Shown piece after piece: positions 48,575 to 60,154 of a stretch of 64,000 bases of DNA (positions within the stretch are counted from its first letter, which is position 1; each line of letters begins with the position of its first letter). The position numbers were made by a program, and so were the translations under genes. The notes beneath the pieces are model-generated. The model ran no database searches, was not told the origin of the DNA, and worked only from the letters and a program-made list of their open reading frames with translations. This stretch comes from Erigeron canadensis (taxonomy: Eukaryota; Streptophyta; Magnoliopsida; Asterales; Asteraceae): assembly GCF_010389155.1 (NCBI RefSeq), contig NC_057764.1:41424275-41488274 (forward strand), in the 5' to 3' direction.

Positions 48575-49081
48575 TTAATTCCAACTATACTTCAACTTCC
48601 AATTAGATGGATCATCTTTTGCGAAATAAAAACCAGCATCTGTTACATTCCAAAAACACCTATTCGTTTTGAAAATATTTTGACCACACTCGACCGCAAC
48701 ATTTTTATCGAAAACAATAAAATCAACCTCTTTAAGAGGAGTACCATCCGGATTCATCCAAAAAAACTCTCCTTTGTATGAAGTTGTTTCGGGAGAATTC
48801 ATACGAAAATTCCAATGGAATGCGTCATTTATTCCTAATGTTTTGTTTCCAAGATCATCGTCTGCTGAGAAAACATGAACAACTAGTTGATCAACTCTCG
48901 AGTCAATGACTTGCACTGTATATGGTTCAAAAGAGGTGATTGGCCTAAAAGAGTTTACTACATCTGGAATTAAGTTAGACGGCTTCAACAAATTATTGAC
49001 ATCTGGTCCAATAGATGTAACAAAATAAACATGAAATGTGCTCAAAACAATAAGGAATATGTAGTATATTATAAGAGCCAT
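48575..49081 (-). CDS. Self-incompatibility S1-like secreted protein, copy 1
   Basis: A single-exon gene of 168 aa in the plant self-incompatibility S1 homologue (SPH) family, small secreted proteins found in many non-poppy plants with mostly unknown roles. An N-terminal hydrophobic signal peptide (about 1-23) is followed by a variable linker and then the S1 domain from FEPYTVQVID onward. Family landmarks are DDDLGNKTLGINDAFHWNF, FFWMNPDGT, FDKNVAVECG, NRCFWNVTDAGFYF and the end WKLKYSW. Two of the four cysteines usual in the family are replaced (HVFS for HC.S; FFWM for FWC); the C-terminal two remain. Possible N-glycosylation sites are NKT and NVT. A TATA-like TATTTAAAGG is about 45 bases upstream of the start. 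Its linker is longer than in the two neighbouring paralogues. Confidence 0.92.
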   Translation of the reverse strand: MALIIYYIFLIVLSTFHVYFVTSIGPDVNNLLKPSNLIPDVVNSFRPITSFEPYTVQVIDSRVDQLVVHVFSADDDLGNKTLGINDAFHWNFRMNSPETTSYKGEFFWMNPDGTPLKEVDFIVFDKNVAVECGQNIFKTNRCFWNVTDAGFYFAKDDPSNWKLKYSWN

Positions 49082-49124
49082 GTTGTTTTTCCCCTTTGTG
49101 TTATGTACAAAATGAATTTTGTGT

Positions 49125-49135
49125 CCTTTAAATAG
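49125..49135 (-). promoter_or_regulatory. TATA-like box, S1-like copy 1
   Basis: On the minus strand it reads CTATTTAAAGG, about 45 bases before the start codon. The position matches that of the two sister genes. Confidence 0.5.
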
Positions 49136-49442
49136 ATAATTTTTTTTTATTTAATATCAGTCTTTAGTCTTTATACTTGTGTATATATAAATACAAGGAC
49201 ATAATACGATAACGATATAATGTTATATGAACATATATATAGCATAATGTAATATAATTATAAAAATTATAATATAATAAAAAATTATAATATAATGTCT
49301 ACCATTAATATAACTAAAACTTGATGGAAACATTTTTTCAACGACACAATGCTTTTTTTTTCTTTGAACGACACATATTTTTCATCAAGATAACTTAAAA
49401 AGAAATTAGGTTAGGGACATGTGTTAAGGCTTAATAACATAA

Positions 49443-49885
49443 TCTATACTATATTATAAAGTAGATTTCTTCTAAATTTTCAACATTGAACTTAAATTTT
49501 CAATATTAATTTTAAGTATTTTCCCAAAATACACCTCCCATCTATTTTATATTTACCTAAAGTAACTATAATACCATTTCTCTCTCCTCAAATATAAACC
49601 AATCATTTTTTTTCTTTCCCCTCCATAAATTATTTTATCATTCCAATTCATTCAAAATCTTTTATCTCAAAAACCGTACATCGATAAATTATAAAAATTA
49701 TATGGGTGTTCTTAAAATTTCATACTCTTTCAATAGAGTGGTCATTCGATATACTTTCGACGGATTTTTAAATCTGAGGGCGGAGCCCGTCTGGCAGATC
49801 ACCCTATCACCGCCGCTGCCGCCATTACATCACCACATCGTCATCGATCATCTCTATCACCGCTGCAACGCGTGGGTACCATTTT
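49443..49885 (+). mobile_element. Helitron-type element, 3' end altered
   Basis: The 5' end TCTATACTATATTATAAAG and the interior (GGGTGTTCTTAAAATTTCAT, GGGCGGAGCCCGT) match the family at 20596 and 16460-17200. The right end reaches GCTGCAACGCGTGGGTACCA but then runs into an ATT tract instead of CTAG. Confidence 0.65.
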
Positions 49886-52800
49886 CATTATTATTATTGT
49901 ATGAAATTGATAAAATTTTGATTTAAATCAATATGAAACATAGATGGGATTATAATGTAACAAACTTTAAACGAATGTCTATAGTAAGAAATAACTAAAG
50001 TTGTGTGTATTGTATGTAAACAATTCGAAAATAATGTTTCTTGTATCTAAGAAAATGTATTCAACCAATGAAAATCAGACAAGTGGTACCTCTATATGGT
50101 TGCCACGCATGTTTTCTTACATACAATAAACATTTTTTAAAGTTGTTTACATACAATACACAAAACTTTAGTTATTTCCTACTATAAATATTCGTCAAAA
50201 ATTTGTTACATTCCAAGATACTTATCCCGACATAGATTAAACCTTTTACATATTAATATGATTTCATATTCATTTATTGTATTCCATAGTTTATGTCTTT
50301 TTGTTATATGTCTCAAAAGCTAGTTAATCATAATTTTATTATTTACAACACTATATGATTGTAACATATCTATATTCACATATAAAATAGAATCCATTTT
50401 CTAAAACACAAATAACGTAAAAAACTAAAAATATTACTGACTTATTATTACTCTACCTACCTCATGAATTGATGTCCCAAAATACTTTTAATGAAATATT
50501 ACAAATAAATTACTAAAATAGTTAGACTACCTCACTTTTTACATCAATAACCTAAATTATTCGCTACCGTCACTAGGATTGTCGCCGCTATCACCCACCG
50601 TTGGTTCCACCTTTAGTCGTCCTTGCTACCATCACCATAAGTCGTCAACATCATCGTCGTCGCCTTATACGGATTTTTTTTTCCAATATCATTATACATA
50701 TATACTAAGAATGTATATATGTGTATGCCTATTACAACTAGTAACATAATATACTAAACTAGATTTAAATTCCGTGTAAAACACGAACTTGTCAATAAGA
50801 AAACTATTTTTACTATATTTTTTATGCTTTTAGTTTGTTAAACTAAACATCGACTTATATATTATTGTTAAGAAATTCATGGTTGATTTTTCATACATGA
50901 AGTAGATTATTTAACATAGTTTATCACTATCATTTATATGATATGTTTGGATGGGGCTTGAAGCTTTTAAAAAGAAGCTTTGCTTAAAAGGAAAAGTCTT
51001 GTTTGGATATAGGAGTTTGGGGATTTTATTTTGAAAAAAAAAAAGAAAGAAAAGCCCCAATGGTCTTTTAGACTGTATTCTCGAATTTTTATTAAAGGAA
51101 AAACAAGGAGAAGATTGGATTGGAGAAGAAAGAATAAAAAATTATATTTATAAAATGCATTCTTGATTTTTATCATTTAAAAGAAAAGAAAGTGAATAAA
51201 AGGATGTAAAAACATTCTTGAGTTAAAAGAGAAGGATAAGAAAGGATAAAAATATGTAATTTTACATTTATAACCTCATAATTATTATAGTTCATATAAT
51301 GGTTGAAGGGTATATTGATAAATTTATAACTTATCCTTCCAAATCATGTCAAATATGGAAGGAAAGTTTTTAGCTCCAAAACCCCCTACTTTTCCTTTCC
51401 ATCACTTTCCTTTCTTTTAATAAAAAAACTCAAAAATACAAAAATATAAGTTTTTTTCTTCTTCTTTTTCTTATTCCATCAAATTAAAATTGGAGAATGC
51501 ACCCTTAAACAAAAGCTTGATGGATGAACGTTAAATTAAAAGACCCATATCTTACTTAACAAAATTACACATCTATCCCAACTAAATTTGATTCCCTCTC
51601 TTGCTCGATGTGAAGGCTGGATACGTTCCCTCTTTCTGTACACATATTTTCAATTAGCTAGGACTTATGTAGAAATCATATATCATTATCATTATATATA
51701 TATATAGAGTGTGTGTTAAGTTATTACGAGAACTAAATAATTGTCGAGAACCATGAGAACCATTTTATATGAGGATAATTTTGTAATTTTGTTATAATAC
51801 AATTTAAATTATAACTAATAGCAAAATCCCATAAATATCTCCTTAATCACCACTGTAAGCGTTAGATTGCAGCCATAATCATCATCATCATCATGTCAAG
51901 TAAAACACACACAAAAAAAAAAACATTCAAAATATTAACTCTCGACCACATCAAATTAAAGTGTTCCGACGTAATCATCGTCAACCATTACTTTGTTTTC
52001 TCTATTTCTACATCATCAGCCACAACTCTCGACTTAATTTTCATTTTACCTATTGAATTCTTTAAGTGCTAAATAATTAACTAATAGTCATATAAAATGT
52101 TAGACAATTAACTTACGTATATTTTCTTCAAAAATAAGCAAGACTTTGATAAATTTTTATGTAGATTCATATAGAAAAAAATATTAATTCACATGTGCAT
52201 ACTTTATATATATTAAAGATAAATTTATGAAAAAAAAAATTAAGAAGAGAAGATATGTTTACATGTACAAATTAGATGTGCACATGTGTACGCTTTTACG
52301 CATGTGTACATTTCACATGTGTACGCATGCATTAATATAAAACTATAGTAAGATATGCACATGTTTACTCATGTGTACGCATGTGTATATTTCGCATGTA
52401 TACGATATCGAAAATAATTTTTAAAAAAATTGATAAGTTTACGTGGGCACATTAGATATGTACCTATAAACAACCTGAAAATGTTGTAAAGTTATTATGT
52501 GTGAACATGATGAAGTCACACTAGTTTATTGTTTATATGTGCACGGAAGGGATAAATAGCTAATGTTCACATAAGACCATGGTTGTTCATTTGTAGACAC
52601 CATATAGACATTTGTTTAAAAAACTTAATCTTTATATTAGTAGTTAAATATAATTGTTTCAATCATTTTATAAACACACTACTTATCCTAAAAAAATAGA
52701 TTTAAAAATTCTAGAAATTTTAATTTCTTTCACAATAAGGAATTTTTCCAATATGTGAATATGATATAAGTGGCATGTTGTAAAAGGTTATAAAGAATCG

Positions 52801-54482
52801 TTCTTTTGTATTACTACAGCTTTATAAATAGCATGAAATTTCTATTAAGTATTAACAAAGTTAATTACTAGTAATAAATAAACTAAAAAAGAATCTAAAA
52901 TAACAAATATGGTCAAAACCACTATGGACGAGCCTATTATTGGGGAAACATAATCTTCAAATTCGTGACTCGTGAGTCGTGACTTCCGCTTTCTAAAAGT
53001 ATAATCCAATTATACCCTTATACCCTCCTTTGCATTTTCAATTTAAAAGTATTCAAAATAATTACCTAAATGTCATCAAAATATTTTAGCCCTTTGATTT
53101 AATTAATCTAATGGATAAGATTGGTTCTTGTAGTTTTTGATCTTTTTTTAGTTCTCATTTTATCTTTTTACTACATATATATATATATGAGTGTTTTTTT
53201 TACCCGCACCATGTGCGGCTATTTCAAATAGATGTTTAAGAAAGTGAGTTTTTGATTGTATATTATTATATTTGACAAATTATAAATTATAAGAATTAAT
53301 ATTGTGTTCGACTAATTAATAACTCAATAATTACAACATCATTATATAGATTTAATTTTATTTGAAAGATGTACTATTTGTTATACATATTTTACCATAA
53401 AGTTTATAGAGAGAAAAAAATATCCAATATGCAATGAAATCTATAAAATTATTATTGTACTATGACCTAAAAATAACTAAATAATTAATCAAATCATATT
53501 ATATTGTTATGAGATACACGTCCAAATCAAAATATTAATATATTTAATTAGCCATCTGTTTTTTTGATAAGATTTGATTCGATAAATATGAAAGAAATTT
53601 GACTTTTATTTTATTTTGGGTATATATATATTGAAAAAATACATGGAGATGCCACATAGGATTCGACGTTTAAAAATAGCTATAAATTAAAGAGGATGGT
53701 TTAGAATGCTTGGATTCCTACTGTTTTATATAGATTATAGATATATAATTACATATTACACATAAGTAAACAATCAAATAAGAACAGTTTTAAAATAAGA
53801 ACACGGTGAAAACACTTAAAAATTACATTTTGATGTATTAAAATGATACATTTTGTTTTTAAGTGTATATAAGAACCAATAGGTGACTTCCAAATCATTA
53901 AACATTAAAAAGGTCAATTGCAAAATACAAATAATTTATATATTTTTTCAAGCAGTTTTTGATTCTATAAGATTAACTACCTTTTTAAATTTAAATTAAA
54001 ATTATAACGGCTTTCAATACATGTTCCATATTTTATCAAATCCAATTTCAATTTAATGATTAGTTTTTGCGTTTAAACTTTTTTTTCTTATGCGTAAGTT
54101 GTTTTTAGTAGAGAATCATTAAATTTCATTCGTATTAATCAATCTATTAACTAACTATTATTTTTTTAACTTTAGATTATGACTATAATTTAATCTGAGT
54201 TATTTGATCATTGTATTGTATTTTTGTGTTGATGTTTCTTATTTTTCATCCATTTGGATTTTTATTTTCTAAAAAGTTCGTGTAATTATAAGTGTTTACC
54301 CATCATTTGTTTTTATTATTTTTCACATACTGTTATTTTTTTTTCATCATTAATATATCCAGTTTTAGTGTTTCAATTCGAATAATTTTAATTCGTACTC
54401 TACTGGATGCATTGTTCATTTGCTGCACAAATCATCTTATACAAATGGATGCACAACTATTATATAAACAGGATGCATCGAC

Positions 54483-54690
54483 ATAACTTTTATAAATGGA
54501 TGCACAAATCTTATATAAAGAGGTTCGATAACTCCTAAATATGGATGCATAACTCTTATAAATGGATGCACAAAACTTATATAAAGAGGCTGGATAATTC
54601 CTAAAAATGGATGCATAACTTTTATAAATGGATGTACAAATTCTATATAAAAAGGCTGGATAACTCCTAAACATGGATGCATAACTCGAA
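54483..54690. repeat. 66-bp minisatellite, three copies
   Basis: Unit starts ATAACT lie at 54483, 54549, 54615 and 54681, an exact 66-bp period. Each unit contains two ATGGATG phrases and a TATATAAAGAGG-like core. Because 66 is a multiple of three, open frames persist through the array on the minus strand, but there is no sign of a gene. Confidence 0.88.
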
Positions 54691-55223
54691 TTGGATGCAC
54701 AAATTATTATCTTAAAACAATGGATGCAAAACTCCCATCTAGATAGCAAGGATGCATTATGAACTATAGAATGAGGCTGCATTTTGAATTTGGAAAACGG
54801 ATGCACATGTCATGAAACCAAAGTTAAATTTCAATACATGAGTTAATTTATTAGGTATATTCAATAGGTTTACTACAGTGTAATATAAATAATAGAGACA
54901 TTCGGCTTTTAGTTTTCAAGAAATATTGAAATATTGAACATGATTTGTGTAACTTCTTTTGCTTCTTTCTAAACCGCCATGTACGTGTCCATATTACATG
55001 TTTTTTTCTTTTTTATTTCCTTTTGTTTTTGTTTTTATTTATTATCATGCCCTTAAAATTCTTGGTAAAAAGACATATTTACCATTAATTCTATTTAATA
55101 TTTCAAAACTACCCTCATTCATTTTGGCCCTTCAATTTTTTCATCCAACGGTTATAAGTTGTTCTCATTGTTTTTATTTTTAACTTGTTCTCACCGGAAA
55201 ACTACTATATATATATATATATA

Positions 55224-55614
55224 CGGTAACACTTCGGTAAGAACACTCTTAAAATTAGAACGGTGAGAACACTTAAAAACACCATTTTGATGCATTAAAA
55301 GTCCATAAAACTAACATATTGCATAACTAATTATCATTATTTAAATGTTTAACAACACATTGATCCATCAAAATAAAAAAAATCACGTTTTTTGTTGGAT
55401 GCATCATTTTGATGAATATGCATCCAAGATGGATGCACAAAACAAAAAACATGATTTTCTCGATTTTGACAGACCAATGTGTTGTTAAACACTTAAATAA
55501 TGATTATTAGTTATACACTATGTTAGTTTTATGGACTTTTAATGCATTCAAATGTAGTTTTTAAATGTTTTTACCATGTTTTTATTTTAAGACTGTTCTT
55601 ATTTGATTGTCTCC
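55224..55614. mobile_element. Long foldback element, copy 1
   Basis: Two arms of about 190 bp are inverted copies of each other. For example, ATGCATTAAAAGTCCATAAA on the left matches TTTATGGACTTTTAATGCAT on the right, and AACACATTGAT has its complement on the other side. The core contains GGATGCATCATTTTGATG. The same element lies at 57841-58221 with the core reversed. It may form a long hairpin RNA if transcribed. Confidence 0.8.
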
Positions 55615-56553
55615 TTATAAATATATATATTATATGGTGTAGTATTTTCTTTCTTTTTTTCACAGAAACGTTTGTTTTCTCTATCGATATATGTAACTAA
55701 TTTTTATTTATTATGCTTTTGATTTTTGTTTTCTCTATATGATTATCAAACTCAAATATTCTTGAACTTATATTTATTTGCCTTGGAAACAAACATGCAT
55801 CAAATGTTCTGATGTTGCGCATTCTCGAGCTCAATATGGGCTTTATACTCCAAATGAAGAGAGAACTGAAATGGGCATGAATATATATACATGGAAATGG
55901 CTGAAACAATGGAGATTTAGTTACAACGTACAATTGTATTGCAATACCCATTTTGGTATCTATATCATATAATTCTGCCAATAAGGCTTTTGATTTTTTT
56001 CTAATGGAAAATGACAGATGTCGTAAACGTCTGGAACCACTTTTAGGCCATGGAAGACAAATCAACATACACACCTTTCACACATTTGACACAAAAATAA
56101 TGTACATTAAAAGATATAAAAAGAAATGTAGGATTTGTAGACCAAACTCAAAAGCAGATACTGGAAATGAATTATAAAGTTCAAAGTGGGCATATGAAGC
56201 CCAAAATCATACCAACGATTCAAGTGAAACAACTGGAACAAATCAAGAAAAAAAAAAAGGACACGATAAATGGATTATCTGTTTTTTATAAAAAAGCAAA
56301 AACACAAATGCATTATGTCACTTAGCCACATCATTATCTGTTTTCATTTCATATAAAAATAAGAATGTAATAATACATTCTAAGACAAAATTGTTATTTT
56401 CTGTTCTTTACACAAATATTCTTGTCATATACAAAAACATATGCATCATATGGTTCTATTGTAGTACATCTATATGTTACATAAATTTTTGTGTATGATA
56501 AAAATATCGTGTATAGTCTTTTACCCAAAATAAAATCCAAATTAACACTCTAA

Positions 56554-57000
56554 TTAACGCCAACTATACTTTAACTTCCAATTAGATGGGTTTCCTTTGG
56601 CGAAATAAAAACCAACATCATTAACTCCCCAAAAGCACCTGTTTTGCTTCAAAAGGTTTTGGCCACATTCAACCGCAACATTTTTGTCAAAAACAATAAA
56701 ATCAACCTCTCTAAGAGGAGTACCATCCGGATTCATCCAAAAAAACTGTCCTTTGTACGAAGTTGTTTCAGGAGAATTCATACGGAAGTCCCAATGAAAT
56801 GCTTCGTTAATTCCCAATGTTTTGTTTCCAAAATCATCATCTTTTGAGAAAACATGCATAACCAATTTCTCAATTTTCACGTCAATGATTGTCACTGTAT
56901 ATGGCTCGAAAGAGTCGATATCTACATCAGTAGATGTAACAAAGTAAATATGATATGATGTTAAAACAATAAGGAATAAATAGTGCATTCTAAGAGCCAT
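56554..57000 (-). CDS. Self-incompatibility S1-like secreted protein, copy 2
   Basis: A single-exon gene, 148 aa, clearly paralogous to copy 1: the tract from FFWMNPDGTPL to FIVFDKNVAVECGQN is almost identical. A signal peptide of about 22 residues (MALRMHYLFLIVLTSYHIYF) is followed by a short linker and the domain from FEPYTVTIID. Cysteines expected at the HC.S and FWC positions are again valine and methionine. NKT glycosylation is conserved. A TATA box (CTATATAAG, 57050-57058) lies about 50 bases upstream. It is flanked at about 1 kb on each side by copies of the same foldback element. Confidence 0.92.
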   Translation of the reverse strand: MALRMHYLFLIVLTSYHIYFVTSTDVDIDSFEPYTVTIIDVKIEKLVMHVFSKDDDFGNKTLGINEAFHWDFRMNSPETTSYKGQFFWMNPDGTPLREVDFIVFDKNVAVECGQNLLKQNRCFWGVNDVGFYFAKGNPSNWKLKYSWR

Positions 57001-57049
57001 GTATGTTTTCTTCTTTATATATTTACTAAAAGAATTTGTGTTAATTAGT

Positions 57050-57058
57050 CTTATATAG
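57050..57058 (-). promoter_or_regulatory. TATA box, S1-like copy 2
   Basis: Reads CTATATAAG on the minus strand, about 50 bases upstream of the start codon. Confidence 0.55.
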
Positions 57059-57840
57059 ATGATTTCTTATTCTTATTTAATGTGTATATTATATAACGCC
57101 TCATTTTGCTCGATCAAAAAATAAATGAAGATTGCAACCCTCAATTAAGAGTCTTAAATTGTATTCAAGTTTATAATGAAGTCATCGTTATTGGAATTAT
57201 ATTGCGTTTAATTATGCCATGAAAAAAGAAAATAGCCAAAAATATGTGGATGTATATGACAAAATAAACAAAATAGATATACAGACGTATATTTGATTTG
57301 AACATAAAGATTTAAGTTAAGGAATAACAAATTAAAAACATGATTTAGGGGTTGTTTGTTTGTTTTTGTTTTAGTACTGAATTGATAAAGTGATAAATAA
57401 TATTTTTATGAACTAAGTCATTATAATTGTTTTTTTTTTATTAAGTCAAAAAACAAACAACTTTAATTGAATTAAGGACCTTATAAAATATAAACAATCA
57501 AGTACAAGTGCAATAAACAAAATTACGTATATAAGGGTTTTAATGAGGACAGGGTAGTTGGGGTTTGTCGATTTATAAATCAGTAAATTTATATCTACGT
57601 CGATTTATGAATTAGGTATGTGTGACACTGGGGTCGATGGATGATCATAAAGGTCCATGGCCTAGGTTAGTGACCTCCATTGCACTTTACGGAAGGGTGC
57701 TACCCTAAGGTTGGCCCAAGTGGTCGAGCCTACATCATAATTTGTGCCAGTGAGGTATGTGTGACACTCCTATTTCATAACACATATATATTACTCAAAC
57801 AAGAGTACATCCAAGCAGTATATATGCATCTATGCGCATA

Positions 57841-58221
57841 GGGTAACACTCAGGTGATAACACTTTTAGAATAAGAACAGTGAGAACACTTAAAAACATC
57901 ATTTTGATGCATTAAAAGTCCATAAAACTAACATAGTACATAACTAATTATCATTATTTAAGTGTTTAACAACACATTGATCCGTCAAAATCAAAAAAAT
58001 CACTTTTTTGTTTTGTGCATCCATCTTGGATGCATATTCATCAAAATGATGCATCCAACAAAAAACGTGTTATTTTTTAATTTTGACGGATCAATGTGTT
58101 GTTAAACACTTAAATAATGATAATTAGTTATGAAATATGTCAGCTTTATGGACTTTTAATGCATCGAAATGTAGTTTTTAAGTGTTCTAGTTTTAATTTG
58201 GTTCTCATTTGATAGCCACCC
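57841..58221. mobile_element. Long foldback element, copy 2
   Basis: The ends are GGGTAACACTC and GATAGCCACCC. The arms share ATGCATTAAAAGTCCATAAA and its complement, and TTTAAGTGTTTAACAACACA and its complement. The core (TGTGCATCCATCTTGGATGC) is the reverse complement of that in copy 1. Confidence 0.8.
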
Positions 58222-58329
58222 AATGCGCATATACAATATATTAATACTACGTAACTAAATAAAACTTCAACGTTGAGAATTTTTTTTGTAAAGTTAGCTT
58301 CGATTTAGACGTGTTGAAAGTGATTTTAA

Positions 58330-58510
58330 CTAGCGATTTGCTGGACCTCCAACTTCTTCCTCATGGAAAATACCTTGAGATGAGAAAACCAAAACTCGAA
58401 CTCGAAACCTTGGAAAAAAAAACCTCACATCCGGGGTCCACATAGTGGATTTAGAAAATATACTCATCGCTAACCCACGTAAATGGAGTCGGTTCAACGT
58501 TGAGAAGTTC
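58330..58510 (-). mobile_element. tRNA-derived SINE, related to 1163-1413
   Basis: On the minus strand it shows TCCACTATGTGGACCCCGG, then GGTTTCGAGTTCGAG (box B) and TTTTGGTTTTC, the same order as in the plus-strand SINE at 1163-1413. The tail is unclear. Confidence 0.6.
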
Positions 58511-59281
58511 ATTTGTTCCTAACTAACTAACTAACCAAGTTTAACTTAGGATATTTAAAATTTTCATTGTTGAAATCTCTAATCAATCGTGTCACTGAAA
58601 ACTTCATTTGTTCATCTTTTATGATAATAAAGCATTATTTATTGTTTGGAAATTTTAGGATATTTGATTTCTGTCATGTCATATATTCGGTGTAGTTATT
58701 CAAAATATTTGGTCAATCAAACATATGATATTCTTTTATGGATTGGTATAAACTTTGCTTTTCAATTCAACTGTTTAAAATATTGAACACCGAGAATGTT
58801 AGTTAATTATAGTTTCTGTCCAACAAGGTATCCAAGCTACGTTGGATCCATAATGTAACATAATGTTGAAAACAATATTGAGCAGAAAAAGATAGTTTTT
58901 GTTATTTTTAATTTTGAGGTGTTGCTAATTCGTTAAAACCATTTTAGAGGATTGTTTTACCTTTTTAATGTGCTTTCGCGGGATATACTTGGTTTTCATG
59001 AATTAACTATGTGATTTCTTATCTTAAGCTAATTACATGAGAATGTACCCAGTTCGCAATCATCCATGGAAATTAAGTTTTTTGGATATCTTAGTCACGT
59101 TTGCTTCTCCGTTAAAATCGAACTATGAAGTGCTAATTAAAACCATGAAACTTCAGTAAACATGGTTCAATCATTTTGGGTTTTTCTTATAGGCGTCCAC
59201 TGGACACATGCGTAAAAAACAATGAACTATAAAAATCTAAATACATAGATAAAAACATTGAATATGCATTATTGAGACCAA

Positions 59282-59505
59282 TTTTTGCCGATGACTACAC
59301 ATGGAATGGTAAGGCATCCATGTTTTAGTCATGAAGCCGTAGGTTCAAACATTGACTTGTATTACATGAGGATTTTCCTAGAATATATGAAGTTACACGG
59401 TGGATCTGGGTTATCTGCGTTCACGAGTGTATGGGTAGCCTTTCGTCATTAGTTTATGTTTACCCCAAGTAACCAAGCTATCCTAGGCCGTTTTTAAAAA
59501 AAAAA
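59282..59505 (+). mobile_element. tRNA-derived SINE
   Basis: Box-A-like GGAATGGTAAGGCATCC and box-B-like AGGTTCAAACA are followed by a body ending ATCCTAGGCCG and a 12-base A run near 59505. Confidence 0.6.
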
Positions 59506-59674
59506 AAGGAAAATCCGACTTTATTGAATGCGCTTAAAGTTGTGTCTTACTTTTTTTTTTTAGAATGACTAATAATTTCATGAAAACAAATAATCACCGC
59601 TACAATCACCAAAATAAATTTGATAAGTTAGAAGACATTATAGTTTTTATTTTTTCTATATAAACTCAAAAACT

Positions 59675-60154
59675 CTAAGACCAAGTATGCTTTAACTTCC
59701 AACCATTTGGCTCTCCTTTTGCGAAATAAAAACCAACATCCGCTACACCCCAAAAACACTTATTTTGCTTGAACAGGTTTTCGCCACATTCTTCGGCAAC
59801 ATATCTATCAAAAACACTAAAATCAGCCACTCTGAGAGGAGTGCCATCCGGATTCATCCAGAAAAACCGCCCGTTGAACGCAGTTGTTTCAGGAGAATTC
59901 ATACGGAAGCTCCAACTGAACGATTCATTTATTTGCAATGTTTTGTTTCCAAAATCATTATCTTTTGAGGAAACATGAACAACTAGGTTATCGATTTTTG
60001 CATTAATGACTTGCACTGTATATGGCTCGAAAGCATCGATATTTACATCAGAATTTGGCTTGAAAAAGTCTTTAACATCAGCACATGTAACAATGTAAAC
60101 ATGATATGATGTTAGAACAATGAGGAATAAGAAGTGCATTGTAGTAAATCCCAT
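59675..60154 (-). CDS. Self-incompatibility S1-like secreted protein, copy 3
   Basis: A single-exon gene, 159 aa, the most diverged of the three. A signal peptide of about 24 residues (MGFTTMHFLFLIVLTSYHVY) precedes an acidic linker (DVKDFFKPNSDVNIDAFEPY) and the S1 domain. Landmarks are KDNDFGNKTLQINESFSW, FFWMNPDGTPLRVADFSVF, EECGENLF, NKCFWGVADVGFYF and WKLKHTW. It shares the double cysteine replacement with the other copies (HVSS, FFWM). NKT and NES are possible glycosylation sites. A TATA box (CTATATAAA) is about 50 bases upstream. Confidence 0.92.
   Translation of the reverse strand: MGFTTMHFLFLIVLTSYHVYIVTCADVKDFFKPNSDVNIDAFEPYTVQVINAKIDNLVVHVSSKDNDFGNKTLQINESFSWSFRMNSPETTAFNGRFFWMNPDGTPLRVADFSVFDRYVAEECGENLFKQNKCFWGVADVGFYFAKGEPNGWKLKHTWS

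Larger units (their letters stand above)
49082..56553. other. Intergenic between S1-like copies 1 and 2
   Basis: AT-rich and repeat-laden. It contains a Helitron-type element (49443-49885), Helitron-like GTCGTCGCC sequence near 50570-50690, a Helitron-like CCGCACATGGTGCGG palindrome near 53205, a 66-bp minisatellite (54483-54690) and a foldback element (55224-55614). Scattered GAGAAC/GTTCTC-ended relics occur near 51705-53180 and 53770-55200. No protein gene is supported. Confidence 0.5.
57001..59674. other. Intergenic between S1-like copies 2 and 3
   Basis: Holds a foldback element (57841-58221), a minus-strand SINE (58330-58510) and a plus-strand SINE (59282-59505). Sequence near 57700 (GGCCCAAGTGGTCGAGCC) is also tRNA-like. 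I see no coding region. Confidence 0.55.

Noticed and set aside
54483..54690. CRISPR-like regular repeats
   Set aside because: The units are contiguous without unique spacers and the genome is a plant nuclear genome.
54432..54806. Repetitive 124-codon minus-strand open frame
   Set aside because: It is produced by the 66-bp minisatellite, whose length is a multiple of three; no start context, domain or family.
55697..56074. Open frames on both strands near S1-like copy 2, considered as a fourth S1 relic
   Set aside because: No S1 landmarks (DDLG, FFW, CFW) could be found in any frame.
56644..56847. Plus-strand open frames opposite the S1-like genes (also 48551-48781 and 59765-59978)
   Set aside because: They are antisense shadows that recur because the sense sequences are paralogous.
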